This document shows, in pieces, positions 16,937 through 23,768 of a DNA stretch of 64,000 nucleotides. The stretch is taken from contig NZ_MUNP01000043.1 of NCBI RefSeq assembly GCF_002001105.1, positions 124,001 through 188,000 of the forward strand, given 5' to 3'. The position numbers and the translations under genes are program-made. The first letter of the stretch is position 1. Each line of letters begins with the position of its first letter. This DNA comes from Rhodanobacter sp. C06 (GTDB lineage: Bacteria > Pseudomonadota > Gammaproteobacteria > Xanthomonadales > Rhodanobacteraceae). The notes under the pieces are model-generated. The model was given only the letters and a program-made list of their open reading frames with translations. It did not search any database and was not told the origin of the DNA.

Positions 16937-17227
16937 ATGCTGTTGACGGCAATGCGGATGCGCAGGCAGCGCACCATCGTACGCGCGTTCGAGCAGGCCG
17001 GTGCGCTCGCGGCGGACAGCGCGCGCAGGGCGGAGGAACTGGGCACGCGCGTGGACTTCGCCTGGCAGCAGCTGGCCAGCCTCGCCGTGCTGCGCAGCCC
17101 CGCCTCGGGGCGCTGGTTCCTGGATCGGCCCAATTGGCAGCGCCTGTGCCGGCGCCGCTGCGCGCTGGCGGTGGTGGCCGGCCTGCTGCTGGTGCTGCTG
17201 TTCGCGTACTCGATGAGCTGGCGCTGA
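16937..17227 (+). CDS. Hypothetical tail-anchored small membrane protein
   Basis: From the ATG at 16937 (GAGGGG upstream) the product has 96 residues. An Arg-rich, probably helical region (about 5-60; RAFEQAGALAADSARRAEEL) precedes a basic stretch (LCRRRCA) and a single C-terminal helix (ALAVVAGLLLVLLFAYSM) ending SWR. No family is recognised. It is divergent from the DUF1328 gene and converges on yqeY, with a perfect 13-bp inverted repeat between the two stops. An extended TTG start at 16880 would add 19 residues without improving the case. Confidence 0.55.
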   Translation: MLLTAMRMRRQRTIVRAFEQAGALAADSARRAEELGTRVDFAWQQLASLAVLRSPASGRWFLDRPNWQRLCRRRCALAVVAGLLLVLLFAYSMSWR

Positions 17228-17340
17228 CAGGTTGTCGAGAAACAGCCTGGCGGCGCGATCCATGGATGGATCGCACGCCAATCAAGCACGCCAGCGCTTG
17301 ATTGGCGGAGCCGAGGCCGGACACGCGCCGGGCTCGGCGA

Positions 17341-17372
17341 GTTGAGAAAGTGCAGGAAAGCACTTTCTCAAC
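17341..17372. terminator. Perfect 13-bp inverted repeat between convergent genes
   Basis: GTTGAGAAAGTGC pairs with GCACTTTCTCAAC around a 6-base loop. It lies 8 bp from the yqeY stop (17380, minus strand) and 114 bp from the plus-strand stop at 17227. Symmetry and position suggest a bidirectional terminator, although neither arm is followed by a long T run. Confidence 0.6.
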
Positions 17373-17379
17373 CCAAGGG

Positions 17380-17826
17380 TTACCCCGCCAGCTTCGCCTT
17401 GATGCGTGCCGAGACCTGGGCCATGTCGGCTCTACCGGCGGCCTGTTCCTTCACGGCGGCCATCACCTTGCCCATGTCGCGCGGCGAGCTGGCGCCGGTG
17501 GCGGCAATGGCCGCGGCGACCAGCGCATCCAGTTCGGCCGAATCGAGCTGGGCGGGCAGGTAGGTCTCGATCACCGTCATCTCGGCGCGCTCCACGTCGG
17601 CCAGGTCCTCGCGGCCGGCAGCGGCATACTGGCTCACCGAATCGCGGCGCTGCTTGAGCATCTTCTCCAGCACGGCCAGGGTCTGGGCGTCATCCAGCTC
17701 GATGCGCTCGTCCACCTCGCGCTGCTTGATCGCCGCCAGCACCAGCCGGATCACGCCGAGGCGTTGCTTGTCGCCGCCGCGCATGGCGGCCTTCATGTCG
17801 TCGGTGAGCTGCTGCTTGAGCGTCAT
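17380..17826 (-). CDS. GatB/YqeY domain-containing protein
   Basis: The 148-aa product, beginning MTLKQQLTDDMKAAMRGGDK, is a YqeY-like protein. The family shares the C-terminal tRNA-binding helical domain of GatB, but its role in vivo is not settled. The family motifs are present: RLGVIRLVLAAIKQREVDER near 21-41, then the RRDSVSQYAAAGREDLADVERAE region, then YLPAQLDSAELDALV. It follows rpsU on the minus strand, separated by a hairpin, as in many proteobacteria where the gene lies between rpsU and dnaG. Here dnaG is displaced by inserted plus-strand genes. Confidence 0.92.
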   Translation of the reverse strand: MTLKQQLTDDMKAAMRGGDKQRLGVIRLVLAAIKQREVDERIELDDAQTLAVLEKMLKQRRDSVSQYAAAGREDLADVERAEMTVIETYLPAQLDSAELDALVAAAIAATGASSPRDMGKVMAAVKEQAAGRADMAQVSARIKAKLAG

Positions 17827-17869
17827 GGCAGGCGTTCCGGTGGGTGGGGGTCGATTTTACGGAAACGGC

Positions 17870-17904
17870 GAAGCCGGCGTTGCCTTGCGGCAACACCGGC
17901 CTTC
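17870..17904 (-). terminator. Hairpin between rpsU and yqeY (candidate internal terminator)
   Basis: GAAGCCGGCGTTGCC faces GGCAACACCGGCCTTC across a TTGC loop, a 15-bp stem with two mismatches. No strong T run follows on the minus strand, so termination may be partial. In the E. coli macromolecular synthesis operon a partial terminator lies just after rpsU; the position here is equivalent. The remaining intergenic bases (17827-18008) contain no gene. Confidence 0.5.
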
Positions 17905-18008
17905 GTATCCGGATGCGGTCGGTGGCTGCGAGGGACCGCGCCAACCGTGTTGCTGAGCATGCGGCGCGAGCACGCCGCTGTCCGCCGGGAACCGGCGGAA
18001 CCGGGAAC

Positions 18009-18224
18009 TCAGTACAGCCGGGTCTTGCGCGAGACGTCGCGCGACAGGCGGCGCAGGTGGCGCTTCACCGCAGCGGCACGCTTGCGCTTGCGCTCCTGGG
18101 TCGGCTTTTCGTAGAACTCGCGCTTGCGCGTTTCGGCCAGGACACCGGCCTTCTCGCAGGTACGCTTGAAACGACGCAGCGCGATTTCGAACGGCTCGTT
18201 CTCGCGGACTTTGACGTTGGGCAT
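18009..18224 (-). CDS. rpsU: 30S ribosomal protein S21
   Basis: S21 is the small basic protein of the 30S platform that helps mRNA anti-Shine-Dalgarno pairing. The 71-aa product starts at 18224 ([19 protein letters not shown]) with CCGGAG upstream. It contains the family signature [25 protein letters not shown] (core FYEKPT) and a basic tail. Length and sequence are fully typical of gammaproteobacteria. A strong divergent-side promoter (TTGAAA, 18 bp, TATACT) lies at 18284-18313. It opens the rpsU-yqeY transcription unit. Confidence 0.97.
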   Translation of the reverse strand: MPNVKVRENEPFEIALRRFKRTCEKAGVLAETRKREFYEKPTQERKRKRAAAVKRHLRRLSRDVSRKTRLY

Positions 18225-18283
18225 GGATACTCCGGGTGGTAATCTGTCCCGCTTCCGGGACTGTTGAATACGGCGAGCCGCGA

Positions 18284-18313
18284 AGTATACCGTGCCTGAC
18301 GAGCAATTTTCAA
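18284..18313 (-). promoter_or_regulatory. rpsU: Sigma-70 promoter of rpsU
   Basis: On the minus strand TTGAAA (18313-18308) and TATACT (18289-18284) are separated by 18 bp, 60 bases before the rpsU start. On the plus strand the same TATAC bases form the -10 of TTGAAT (18264-18269), 16 bp, TATACC (18286-18291), which would drive tsaD. The two promoters overlap back to back. Confidence 0.6.
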
Positions 18314-19377
18314 AGCCGACCCCCACCCCCCGCCTGCCCGTAATCGGCAAGCCGGTGCTGGGCATCGAATCCTCCTGCGACGAGACCGGCGTGGCGATCC
18401 TGCGCTGGCAGCCGGAGGCGCCGGGCCAAGGCCTGCTGGCCCACGCCCTGTACAGCCAGGTGAAGCTGCATGCCGACTATGGCGGCGTGGTGCCGGAACT
18501 GGCCAGCCGCGACCACGTGCGCAAGCTGCTGCCGCTGGCGCGCGAGGCACTGAAGCAGGCCGGGCTGACCCCGGCCGATCTGGGCGGGGTGGCCTATACC
18601 GCGGGTCCCGGCCTGGTCGGTGCCCTGCTGGTGGGGGCGGCGGCCGGGCGGGCGCTGGCTTGGGCGCTGGGCGTGCCGGCCATCGGGGTACACCACATGG
18701 AGGGCCACCTGCTGGCTCCGCTGCTGGAGGACGACCCGCCGAAGCCGCCGTTCGTGGCCCTGCTGGTCTCCGGCGGGCATTCCATGCTGGTCGAGGTGAA
18801 GGCGATCGGTGAGTACCGCATCCTGGGCGACACCCTGGACGACGCCGCCGGCGAGGCCTTCGACAAGACCGCCAAGCTGATGGGCTTGCCGTACCCCGGC
18901 GGCCCGGCGCTGGCCAAGCTGGCCGAGCAGGGCCGGCCCGGCGCGTTCCGCTTCTCGCGACCGATGACCGACCGGCCCGGGCTGGATTTCAGCTTCTCCG
19001 GGCTCAAGACCCAGGTGTTGCTGGCCTGGCAGCATTCGGACCAGAGCGAGCAGACCCGCGCCGACGTCGCCCGCGGCTTCGAGGAGGCGATTGTCGACAC
19101 CTTGCTGATCAAGTGCCGCCGCGCGCTGCAGGCCACCGGCACCCATAGCCTGGTGATCGCCGGCGGCGTGGGCGCCAACCGCCGCCTGCGCGCGGAACTG
19201 GCCGCGGCGGGCGAGAAGGACGGCTTCCGCACCTATTTTCCGCGCCTCGCGTTCTGCACCGACAATGGCGCGATGATCGCGCTGGCCGGAGCGATCCGGC
19301 TGGCCGCGGGCCAGCATCAGGATGAGTCGGTGCAGGTCCATCCGCGCTGGGACCTGCAGAGCCTGCCAGCGGCATAG
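18292..19377 (+). CDS. tsaD: tRNA N6-adenosine threonylcarbamoyltransferase
   Basis: TsaD transfers the threonylcarbamoyl group to A37 of ANN-decoding tRNAs, working with TsaB, TsaE and TsaC. The product has the ASKHA-fold signatures: [14 protein letters not shown], then GVHHMEGH with the metal-binding His pair, [31 protein letters not shown], and [13 protein letters not shown]. From the GTG at 18292 it is 361 aa, about 20 longer than usual. A putative -10 box ends at 18291, so transcription would begin inside this extension. The GTG at 18355 gives a 340-aa protein of normal length and may be the real start. Neither start has a clear ribosome site. Confidence 0.95.
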   Translation: MPDEQFSKPTPTPRLPVIGKPVLGIESSCDETGVAILRWQPEAPGQGLLAHALYSQVKLHADYGGVVPELASRDHVRKLLPLAREALKQAGLTPADLGGVAYTAGPGLVGALLVGAAAGRALAWALGVPAIGVHHMEGHLLAPLLEDDPPKPPFVALLVSGGHSMLVEVKAIGEYRILGDTLDDAAGEAFDKTAKLMGLPYPGGPALAKLAEQGRPGAFRFSRPMTDRPGLDFSFSGLKTQVLLAWQHSDQSEQTRADVARGFEEAIVDTLLIKCRRALQATGTHSLVIAGGVGANRRLRAELAAAGEKDGFRTYFPRLAFCTDNGAMIALAGAIRLAAGQHQDESVQVHPRWDLQSLPAA

Positions 19378-19385
19378 CAGGATTC

Positions 19386-19456
19386 TGTAGGAGCGCCTTC
19401 AGCCGCGATGTCTTCCCGCCGACCTCGAAAGCATCGCGACTGAAGCCGCTCCTACA
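19386..19456. repeat. REP-like palindrome, GGAGCGGCTTCAGCCGCGA type
   Basis: The left arm TGTAGGAGCGCCTTCAGCCG continues to GCGATG; the right arm reads CATCGCGACTGAAGCCGCTC and ends CTACA. The two arms are imperfect reverse complements around a spacer of about 20 bases. It fills the gap between the convergent tsaD and rluF genes. Other copies are at 39882-39944 and, as a half element, at 50807-50829. Confidence 0.75.
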
Positions 19457-19468
19457 AAGGCAGCAACC

Positions 19469-20188
19469 TCACCACTGCGTGCGGCCGGGCAGCAGGCCCT
19501 TCAGCTCCGCGTCGGTGAGGTTGCGCCACTGGCCGGGCTTCAGGTGGCCGAGCTTCACGTTGACGATGCGCACCCGGCGCAGTTGCGTGACGCGGTAGCC
19601 GAACGCGGCCGCCATCAGGCGGATTTGCCGGTTCAGACCCTGGGTGAGCACGATGGCGAAGCCGAACTTCGCGATCCTGCGCGTGCGGCAGGGCTTGGTC
19701 ATCTGGCCGTGGATGCGCACACCCTTGGCCATGCCGGCGAGGAATTCCTCGGTGACCGGCTTGTTCACCGCCACCAGGTATTCCTTCTCGTGGTGGTTCT
19801 CCGCGCGCAGGATCTCGTTGACGATGTCGCCGTTGCTGGTGAGCAGGATCAATCCCTCGGAGTCCTTGTCGAGTCTCCCGATCGGAAAGATGCGCTGCGA
19901 GTGGTCGACGAAGTCCACGATGTTGCCGGCTATGCTCTGGTCGGTGGTGCAGGTGATGCCCACCGGCTTGTTCAGCGCGATGTAGACCGCCTTCTTCGCG
20001 GCCGGCGTGGCGGCCAGGATGCGCGCCTTGACGATCTCGCCGTCCACGCGCACCTCGTCGCCTTCCAGCGCCTTGGCGCCGGTGCCGACGACCTCGCCGT
20101 TGATGGTGACGCGGCCGGCCACCAGCCATTCGTCCGCTTCACGGCGCGAGCACAGGCCGGCTTCGCTGATGTATTTGTTGACGCGCAT
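19469..20188 (-). CDS. rluF: 23S rRNA pseudouridine(2604) synthase (RluF type)
   Basis: The 239-aa product has an N-terminal S4 RNA-binding domain (MRVNKYISEAGLCSRREAD, about 1-60) followed by an RsuA-type pseudouridine synthase domain. The catalytic Asp lies in IGRLDKDSEGLILLT. The following stretch NEILRAENHHEKEYLVAVNKP and the conserved QGLNRQIRLM are close to RluF rather than to RluB or RsuA. RluF modifies U2604 in 23S rRNA. A REP-like palindrome lies immediately upstream of the start. The exact target is inferred from subfamily resemblance. Confidence 0.85.
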   Translation of the reverse strand: MRVNKYISEAGLCSRREADEWLVAGRVTINGEVVGTGAKALEGDEVRVDGEIVKARILAATPAAKKAVYIALNKPVGITCTTDQSIAGNIVDFVDHSQRIFPIGRLDKDSEGLILLTSNGDIVNEILRAENHHEKEYLVAVNKPVTEEFLAGMAKGVRIHGQMTKPCRTRRIAKFGFAIVLTQGLNRQIRLMAAAFGYRVTQLRRVRIVNVKLGHLKPGQWRNLTDAELKGLLPGRTQW

Positions 20189-20204
20189 GAAAGCAGGCCT
20201 TTCC

Positions 20205-20282
20205 TGTAGGAGCGCACCCTGTGCGCGATGGCTTTCCGCGAGGCGTGGATCAAGAGCAATCGCGCACAGGGTGCGCTCCTAC
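20205..20282. repeat. REP-like palindrome, GGAGCGCACCCTGTGCGCGA type
   Basis: The arms GTAGGAGCGCACCCTGTGCG and CGCACAGGGTGCGCTCCTAC are perfect reverse complements, each extended by CGAT/ATCG-type bases, with a spacer of about 25 bases. It sits between the rluF start and the stop of the ABC permease gene. Near-identical copies are at 35575-35652 and 53301-53377. Confidence 0.85.
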
Positions 20283-20292
20283 GCAAATGCGA

Positions 20293-21072
20293 TTACGACC
20301 GCAGCCCCACGCCGCGCTTCAGCAGCTGCAGCCCGAACGCCGCGAGCGCCACCACGAAACCCAGCATCACCACGAACGCCACGCCCACGTGCACGTCGCT
20401 GATGCCGAGCACGCCGTAGCGGAACGCGTTGACCATGTACAGGATCGGGTTGATCCGCGAGATCGCCTGCCATGGCTCGCCCAGCATCTGGATCGAGTAG
20501 AACACGCCGCCGAGATAGGTGAGCGGGGTGAGGATGAAGGTGGGGACCAGCGCGATGTCGTCGAACTTCTTCGCATACACCGCGTTGACGAAGCCGGCCA
20601 GCGAGAAGATCACAGAGCCAAGCAGCACCGAGGCGAAGGTGATCAGCGGGTGCGCGATGTGCAGCGAGGTGAAGAACAGCGCGATGCCCAGCACCAGCAC
20701 GCCCACCGCGAGGCCGCGTGTCACCGCGCCGGTGACGTAGCCGGTGAGGATCACCCAGTTCGGCATCGGCGACACCAGCATTTCCTCCACCGCGCGGCTG
20801 AACTTGGCGCCGAAGAAGGAGCTGGAGATGTTGCCGTAGCTGTTCGTGATGATGCTCATCATCACCAGGCCCGGCACGATGTACTGCATGTAGGTGTAGC
20901 CGCCCTGGATCGTGCCGATGCGGCTGCCGATCAGCTTGCCGAAGATCACGAAGTACAGCGTCATCGTGATCGCGGGCGGGATCAGTGTCTGCGTCCAGAT
21001 GCGCAGGATGCGCACGATCTCGCGGCGCACGATGGTGTGGAGGGCGACCAGGTTGGCGGCGGCGTTGCTCAT
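20293..21072 (-). CDS. ABC-2 type transporter permease
   Basis: The 259-aa product, starting at 21072 (MSNAAANLVALHTIVRREIVR), has six hydrophobic helices. It has the ABC-2 permease pattern: a long charged N-terminus, QYIVPGLVMMSIITNSYGN, the SRAVEEMLVSPMPNWVILTGYV loop, and a final PLTYLGGVFYSIQMLGEPW motif typical of YadH/NodJ-like exporters. The partner ATPase is encoded just upstream (21129-22082). The substrate is unknown; E. coli YadGH is the nearest pair I recognise. A CTCTCCCCC palindrome separates the two genes. Confidence 0.9.
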   Translation of the reverse strand: MSNAAANLVALHTIVRREIVRILRIWTQTLIPPAITMTLYFVIFGKLIGSRIGTIQGGYTYMQYIVPGLVMMSIITNSYGNISSSFFGAKFSRAVEEMLVSPMPNWVILTGYVTGAVTRGLAVGVLVLGIALFFTSLHIAHPLITFASVLLGSVIFSLAGFVNAVYAKKFDDIALVPTFILTPLTYLGGVFYSIQMLGEPWQAISRINPILYMVNAFRYGVLGISDVHVGVAFVVMLGFVVALAAFGLQLLKRGVGLRS

Positions 21073-21089
21073 GCTTGTGCCCTTGGCTT

Positions 21090-21117
21090 CCTCTCCCCCA
21101 ACGCGCTGGGGGAGAGG
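21090..21117. repeat. CCTCTCCCCCA palindrome between ABC ATPase and permease genes
   Basis: CCTCTCCCCCA pairs with TGGGGGAGAGG around a 6-base loop. It is related to the palindrome at 10109-10131. Lying inside a two-gene unit, it could reduce or stabilise the distal transcript, or simply be a dispersed element. Confidence 0.6.
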
Positions 21118-21128
21118 GGGTATTCGCG

Positions 21129-22082
21129 TCACGCGGCTCGCACCTGCCCGTTGCGGCCCTGTTCCACCAGCCGCACGAACAGCTCCTCCAGCCGGTTCGT
21201 CTTGTTGCGCATCGAGGTCACCGTGATGCCGCGCGCGCTGAGCGCGGCGAACAGCGAGTTGAGGTCGTGGGTGCGGGCCATCTCCGCTTCCAGCGTGTGC
21301 TCGTCCATGCGGCGCAGCGTGACGCCGGGCAGCGCGGGCAGGCCGTCGGGCACTTGCGCGGCGTCGAGCACGAAGGTTTCCACGTCCAGCGTGGCGAGCA
21401 GGCGCTTCATCGTGGTGTTCTCCACGATCGTGCCGTGGTCGATGATCGCGATGTTGCGGCACAGCTGCTCGGCTTCCTCCAGGTAATGCGTGGTGAGGAT
21501 GACCGTGGTGCCGGCCGCGTTGATGCCGCTGACGAACTGCCACATCGAACGGCGGATCTCGATGTCCACGCCCGCGGTGGGTTCGTCGAGGATCAGCAGC
21601 TTCGGCTCGTTCATCATCGCGCGGGCGATCATCAGGCGCCGCTTCATGCCGCCGGACAGCATGCGCGCCTGGTGCTGGGCCTTGTCCCACAGGCGCAGTT
21701 CCTTCAGGTACTTCTCCGCGCGCTCGGCGGCGATCCTGCGCGGAATGCCGTAGAAGCCCGCCTCGTTCACGCAGATGTCGAACGGCTTCTCGAACTGGTT
21801 GAAGTTGATCTCCTGCGGCACCAGGCCGATCAACTTCATCGCCTCGTTGCGCTGCTTGTTGACGGAGACGCCGAACACCTGCGCGTCGCCCCCGCTGGAG
21901 TTCACCAGCGAGGAGAGGATGCCGATCAAGGTGGACTTGCCGGCGCCGTTGGGGCCGAGCAGGGCGAAGAAGTCGCCGGGTTGCACGGTCAGCGAGATGC
22001 CCTTGAGGGCCTCCACGCCGTTGCCGTAGGTCTTGCGCAGGTTGTCGACGACAAGCGCGGGGACGGAGCTCATGGGCTGCAC
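21129..22082 (-). CDS. ABC transporter ATP-binding protein (YadG-like)
   Basis: The product is 317 aa from GTG 22082, or 314 from ATG 22073. The ATPase signatures are complete: Walker A GPNGAGKST, Q-loop VPQEINFNQFE, signature LSGGMKRRLMIARAM, Walker B LLILDEPTAGVDIEIR, and switch His in LTTHYLEEAEQLC. A C-terminal extension of about 90 residues (from VENTTMKRLL) is typical of ABC-2 exporters of the YadG/DrrA class. It pairs with the permease encoded 56 bp downstream. The exported substrate is not known. Confidence 0.93.
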   Translation of the reverse strand: MQPMSSVPALVVDNLRKTYGNGVEALKGISLTVQPGDFFALLGPNGAGKSTLIGILSSLVNSSGGDAQVFGVSVNKQRNEAMKLIGLVPQEINFNQFEKPFDICVNEAGFYGIPRRIAAERAEKYLKELRLWDKAQHQARMLSGGMKRRLMIARAMMNEPKLLILDEPTAGVDIEIRRSMWQFVSGINAAGTTVILTTHYLEEAEQLCRNIAIIDHGTIVENTTMKRLLATLDVETFVLDAAQVPDGLPALPGVTLRRMDEHTLEAEMARTHDLNSLFAALSARGITVTSMRNKTNRLEELFVRLVEQGRNGQVRAA

Positions 22083-22168
22083 CGGAGGGGGTCAGCCTCT
22101 TATTATAGCGGGCCATCTTTCGCCGCCCGGTGCCGCCGGGTGCACACACCGTTTCCCGGAACCCGTTC

Positions 22169-22915
22169 ATGGCCGACCATTTCCAGCTACGCCTCGTCGA
22201 CAGCCGCATGCTGGCGCCCACCGTGCGCCACCTCGCGTTCGAGCGCGTGGACGGCCAGCCGCTGGCCTTCGTGCCGGGGCAGTTCCTGCAGGTCCATTTC
22301 CACTACGACGACGGCACGCCGACCAAGCGCAGCTACTCGGTGGGCACGGTGGGCGACGGTTCCTCGCCCGTGCAACGGGTCGAGATCGCGGTGAGCTACG
22401 TGGACGGCGGCGCGGCCACCAAGCTGCTGGGCGAGCTGCCGATCGGCGGCGTGATCGACGCCAGCGGCCCCTACGGCCGCTTCTGCCTGCAGGCCGGCGA
22501 CGTGCATCCGCGCTACCTGCTGCTCGCCACCGGCACCGGCGTCACCCCGTACCGCGCGATGCTGCCGCAGATCGAGCAGCTGCTGGCCAAGGGCGGCCGC
22601 GAAGTGGTGCTGCTGTACGGCGCGCGCAACGAGACCGAGCTGCTCTACGGCGAGGAATTCGAGGCCTTCGCCCAGACACATCCCGGCTTCACCTTCCACG
22701 GCTGCCTCAGCCGCCAGCCGCGCGCCGTGCCGCGCGCCTCCGACCGCAGCGGCCACGTGCAAGGCGTGCTGGCCGAACTGGCGCCGCACGAAGGCCGCGA
22801 CATCGCCTACCTCTGCGGCAACCCCAATATGGTCGACGCTGCCTTCGCGGCGCTCAAGGAATGCGGCCTGCCGGTGCCGCAGATCCGGCGGGAGAAGTAC
22901 ATCTCGTCGCGTTGA
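22169..22915 (+). CDS. Ferredoxin--NADP reductase
   Basis: This 248-aa flavoprotein exchanges electrons between NADP(H) and ferredoxin or flavodoxin. The FAD-binding part has PGQFLQVHF and the RSYSVGTV motif (RxYS), followed by GGAATKLLGELPIGG and GPYGRFCL. The NAD(P)-binding part has LLLATGTGVTPYRAML, LLYGARNETELLY and YLCGNPNMVDAAF. It ends in EKYISSR, a tail like that of subclass-II bacterial FNRs. The start is ATG at 22169. It is divergent from the ABC transporter unit (86-95 bp between starts). Confidence 0.9.
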   Translation: MADHFQLRLVDSRMLAPTVRHLAFERVDGQPLAFVPGQFLQVHFHYDDGTPTKRSYSVGTVGDGSSPVQRVEIAVSYVDGGAATKLLGELPIGGVIDASGPYGRFCLQAGDVHPRYLLLATGTGVTPYRAMLPQIEQLLAKGGREVVLLYGARNETELLYGEEFEAFAQTHPGFTFHGCLSRQPRAVPRASDRSGHVQGVLAELAPHEGRDIAYLCGNPNMVDAAFAALKECGLPVPQIRREKYISSR

Positions 22916-23076
22916 TGAAGATGGCCGCTTTCACGCCGATATGACGTCGGGCTCGGCACCGCGTTATATGAGGTAGCCAAGGCGGTGTTATTCCTGCACG
23001 CGCAGCTCACGGCAGTAAGGGTAAAGCAGCGGACTGGACTGGTGGCTGCGGCGAAGTCCGGCTCACATGTGCCATT

Positions 23077-23098
23077 TAGTGTGACGCACATCACGTTT
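23077..23098. promoter_or_regulatory. CRP/Clp-like binding site upstream of the orphan pilin gene
   Basis: TGTGA (23080-23084) and TCACG (23091-23095) are spaced by six bases, nine of ten matches to TGTGA-N6-TCACA. Flanking bases (TAG left, TTT right) partly extend the symmetry. In Xanthomonas the CRP homologue Clp binds this consensus. It lies about 210 bp before the gene at 23309. Confidence 0.5.
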
Positions 23099-23308
23099 CG
23101 CGACATGGGCTGCTTCAAACCGGTAAAGCCCAGGCGGAGCGCGCCGACAGCCACTCAAGGAACCCCGTAATGGCCGGGGGCACCTCGAGAGGTGAGCGGT
23201 GTGAAATGGTCAGTCGGTTTGTTGGCGGGGTGCCGCCGTTGCTGGGGAGCCATCCGTCGCGGATATGGTTGCGACGGGCAGGCTGGCAAGTCGGGAGCAC
23301 AAATCCTG
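23099..23308 (+). promoter_or_regulatory. Hairpin-rich leader before the orphan spore-coat-U gene
   Basis: The 393-bp gap 22916-23308 holds no convincing gene. Its second half has several stems: TGGGCT/AGCCCA, GGCG/CGCC, CCCC/GGGG near 23163-23180, a perfect CACCTC-GA-GAGGTG at 23181-23194, and GTCGC/GCGAC at 23256-23275. Together with the upstream CRP-like site this suggests a structured 5' untranslated region. I compared it by eye with the c-di-GMP-I riboswitch and the match was not good enough to call. Confidence 0.35.
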
Positions 23309-23761
23309 ATGAGGCGCCTGTCTTCTTCATCCATTGCATTTGCTCTGGTCCTTGTGCCCACGCTGGCCGGCGCCAACGAAGCCACCGGCACCTTGCGGAT
23401 ATCCTTGACCGTAGTGGCCTCATGCAGCGTGCGAACCCAGCCGCTGACTTTCGCCACGTACACGGCCGGTGGCTCGGCCACGGGCACCGCCACGCCGGGC
23501 GCCATTGACGTGAGTTGCACCCGCGGTATCCCGGCGGCCGTCTATCTCGACGGTGACCGCACGCTGGCTGGGCCGGCAGGCGCACGGGTGGCGTATACCG
23601 TGCAAGCGAACGGGCAGGCGTGGCCGGCCGGTGCATCGATTGCGGTGCTGGGCCAAGGGGCGCAGCCGATTCGCCTGCAGCTGTCCGGCAACGTGCCCGC
23701 GGGTCAGAACGTGACGCCGGGCGAGTATGCCGACGCGGCCGTGGTGCGCGTCGTCTACTGA
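23309..23761 (+). CDS. Spore coat U domain pilin-like protein (orphan, convergent with pilus operon)
   Basis: The start at 23309 gives a 150-aa protein with a signal peptide (RRLSSSSIAFALVLVPTLAGA). The mature part has the SCPU pattern: an N-terminal TGTLRISLTVVASCSV strand with a Cys, a second Cys (DVSCTRG), and a C-terminal PGEYADAAVVRVVY, the usual last strand. SCPU proteins are subunits of archaic (sigma-type) chaperone-usher pili. It is on the plus strand and ends 7 bp from the last gene of the minus-strand pilus operon. It has its own upstream region with a CRP-like site, so it may be regulated apart from the operon. Confidence 0.82.
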   Translation: MRRLSSSSIAFALVLVPTLAGANEATGTLRISLTVVASCSVRTQPLTFATYTAGGSATGTATPGAIDVSCTRGIPAAVYLDGDRTLAGPAGARVAYTVQANGQAWPAGASIAVLGQGAQPIRLQLSGNVPAGQNVTPGEYADAAVVRVVY

Positions 23762-23768
23762 GCGTTGT

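Noticed and set aside
22985-23170. A 61-codon plus-strand ORF upstream of the orphan pilin
   Set aside because: No good ribosome site, no recognisable features, and it overlaps the CRP-like site and hairpins.
23041-23200. Possible c-di-GMP-I (GEMM) riboswitch before the orphan SCPU gene
   Set aside because: CAAACC and GACAGCCAC fragments resemble it, but the conserved GACGCAAAGCC core and tetraloop receptor are not there.
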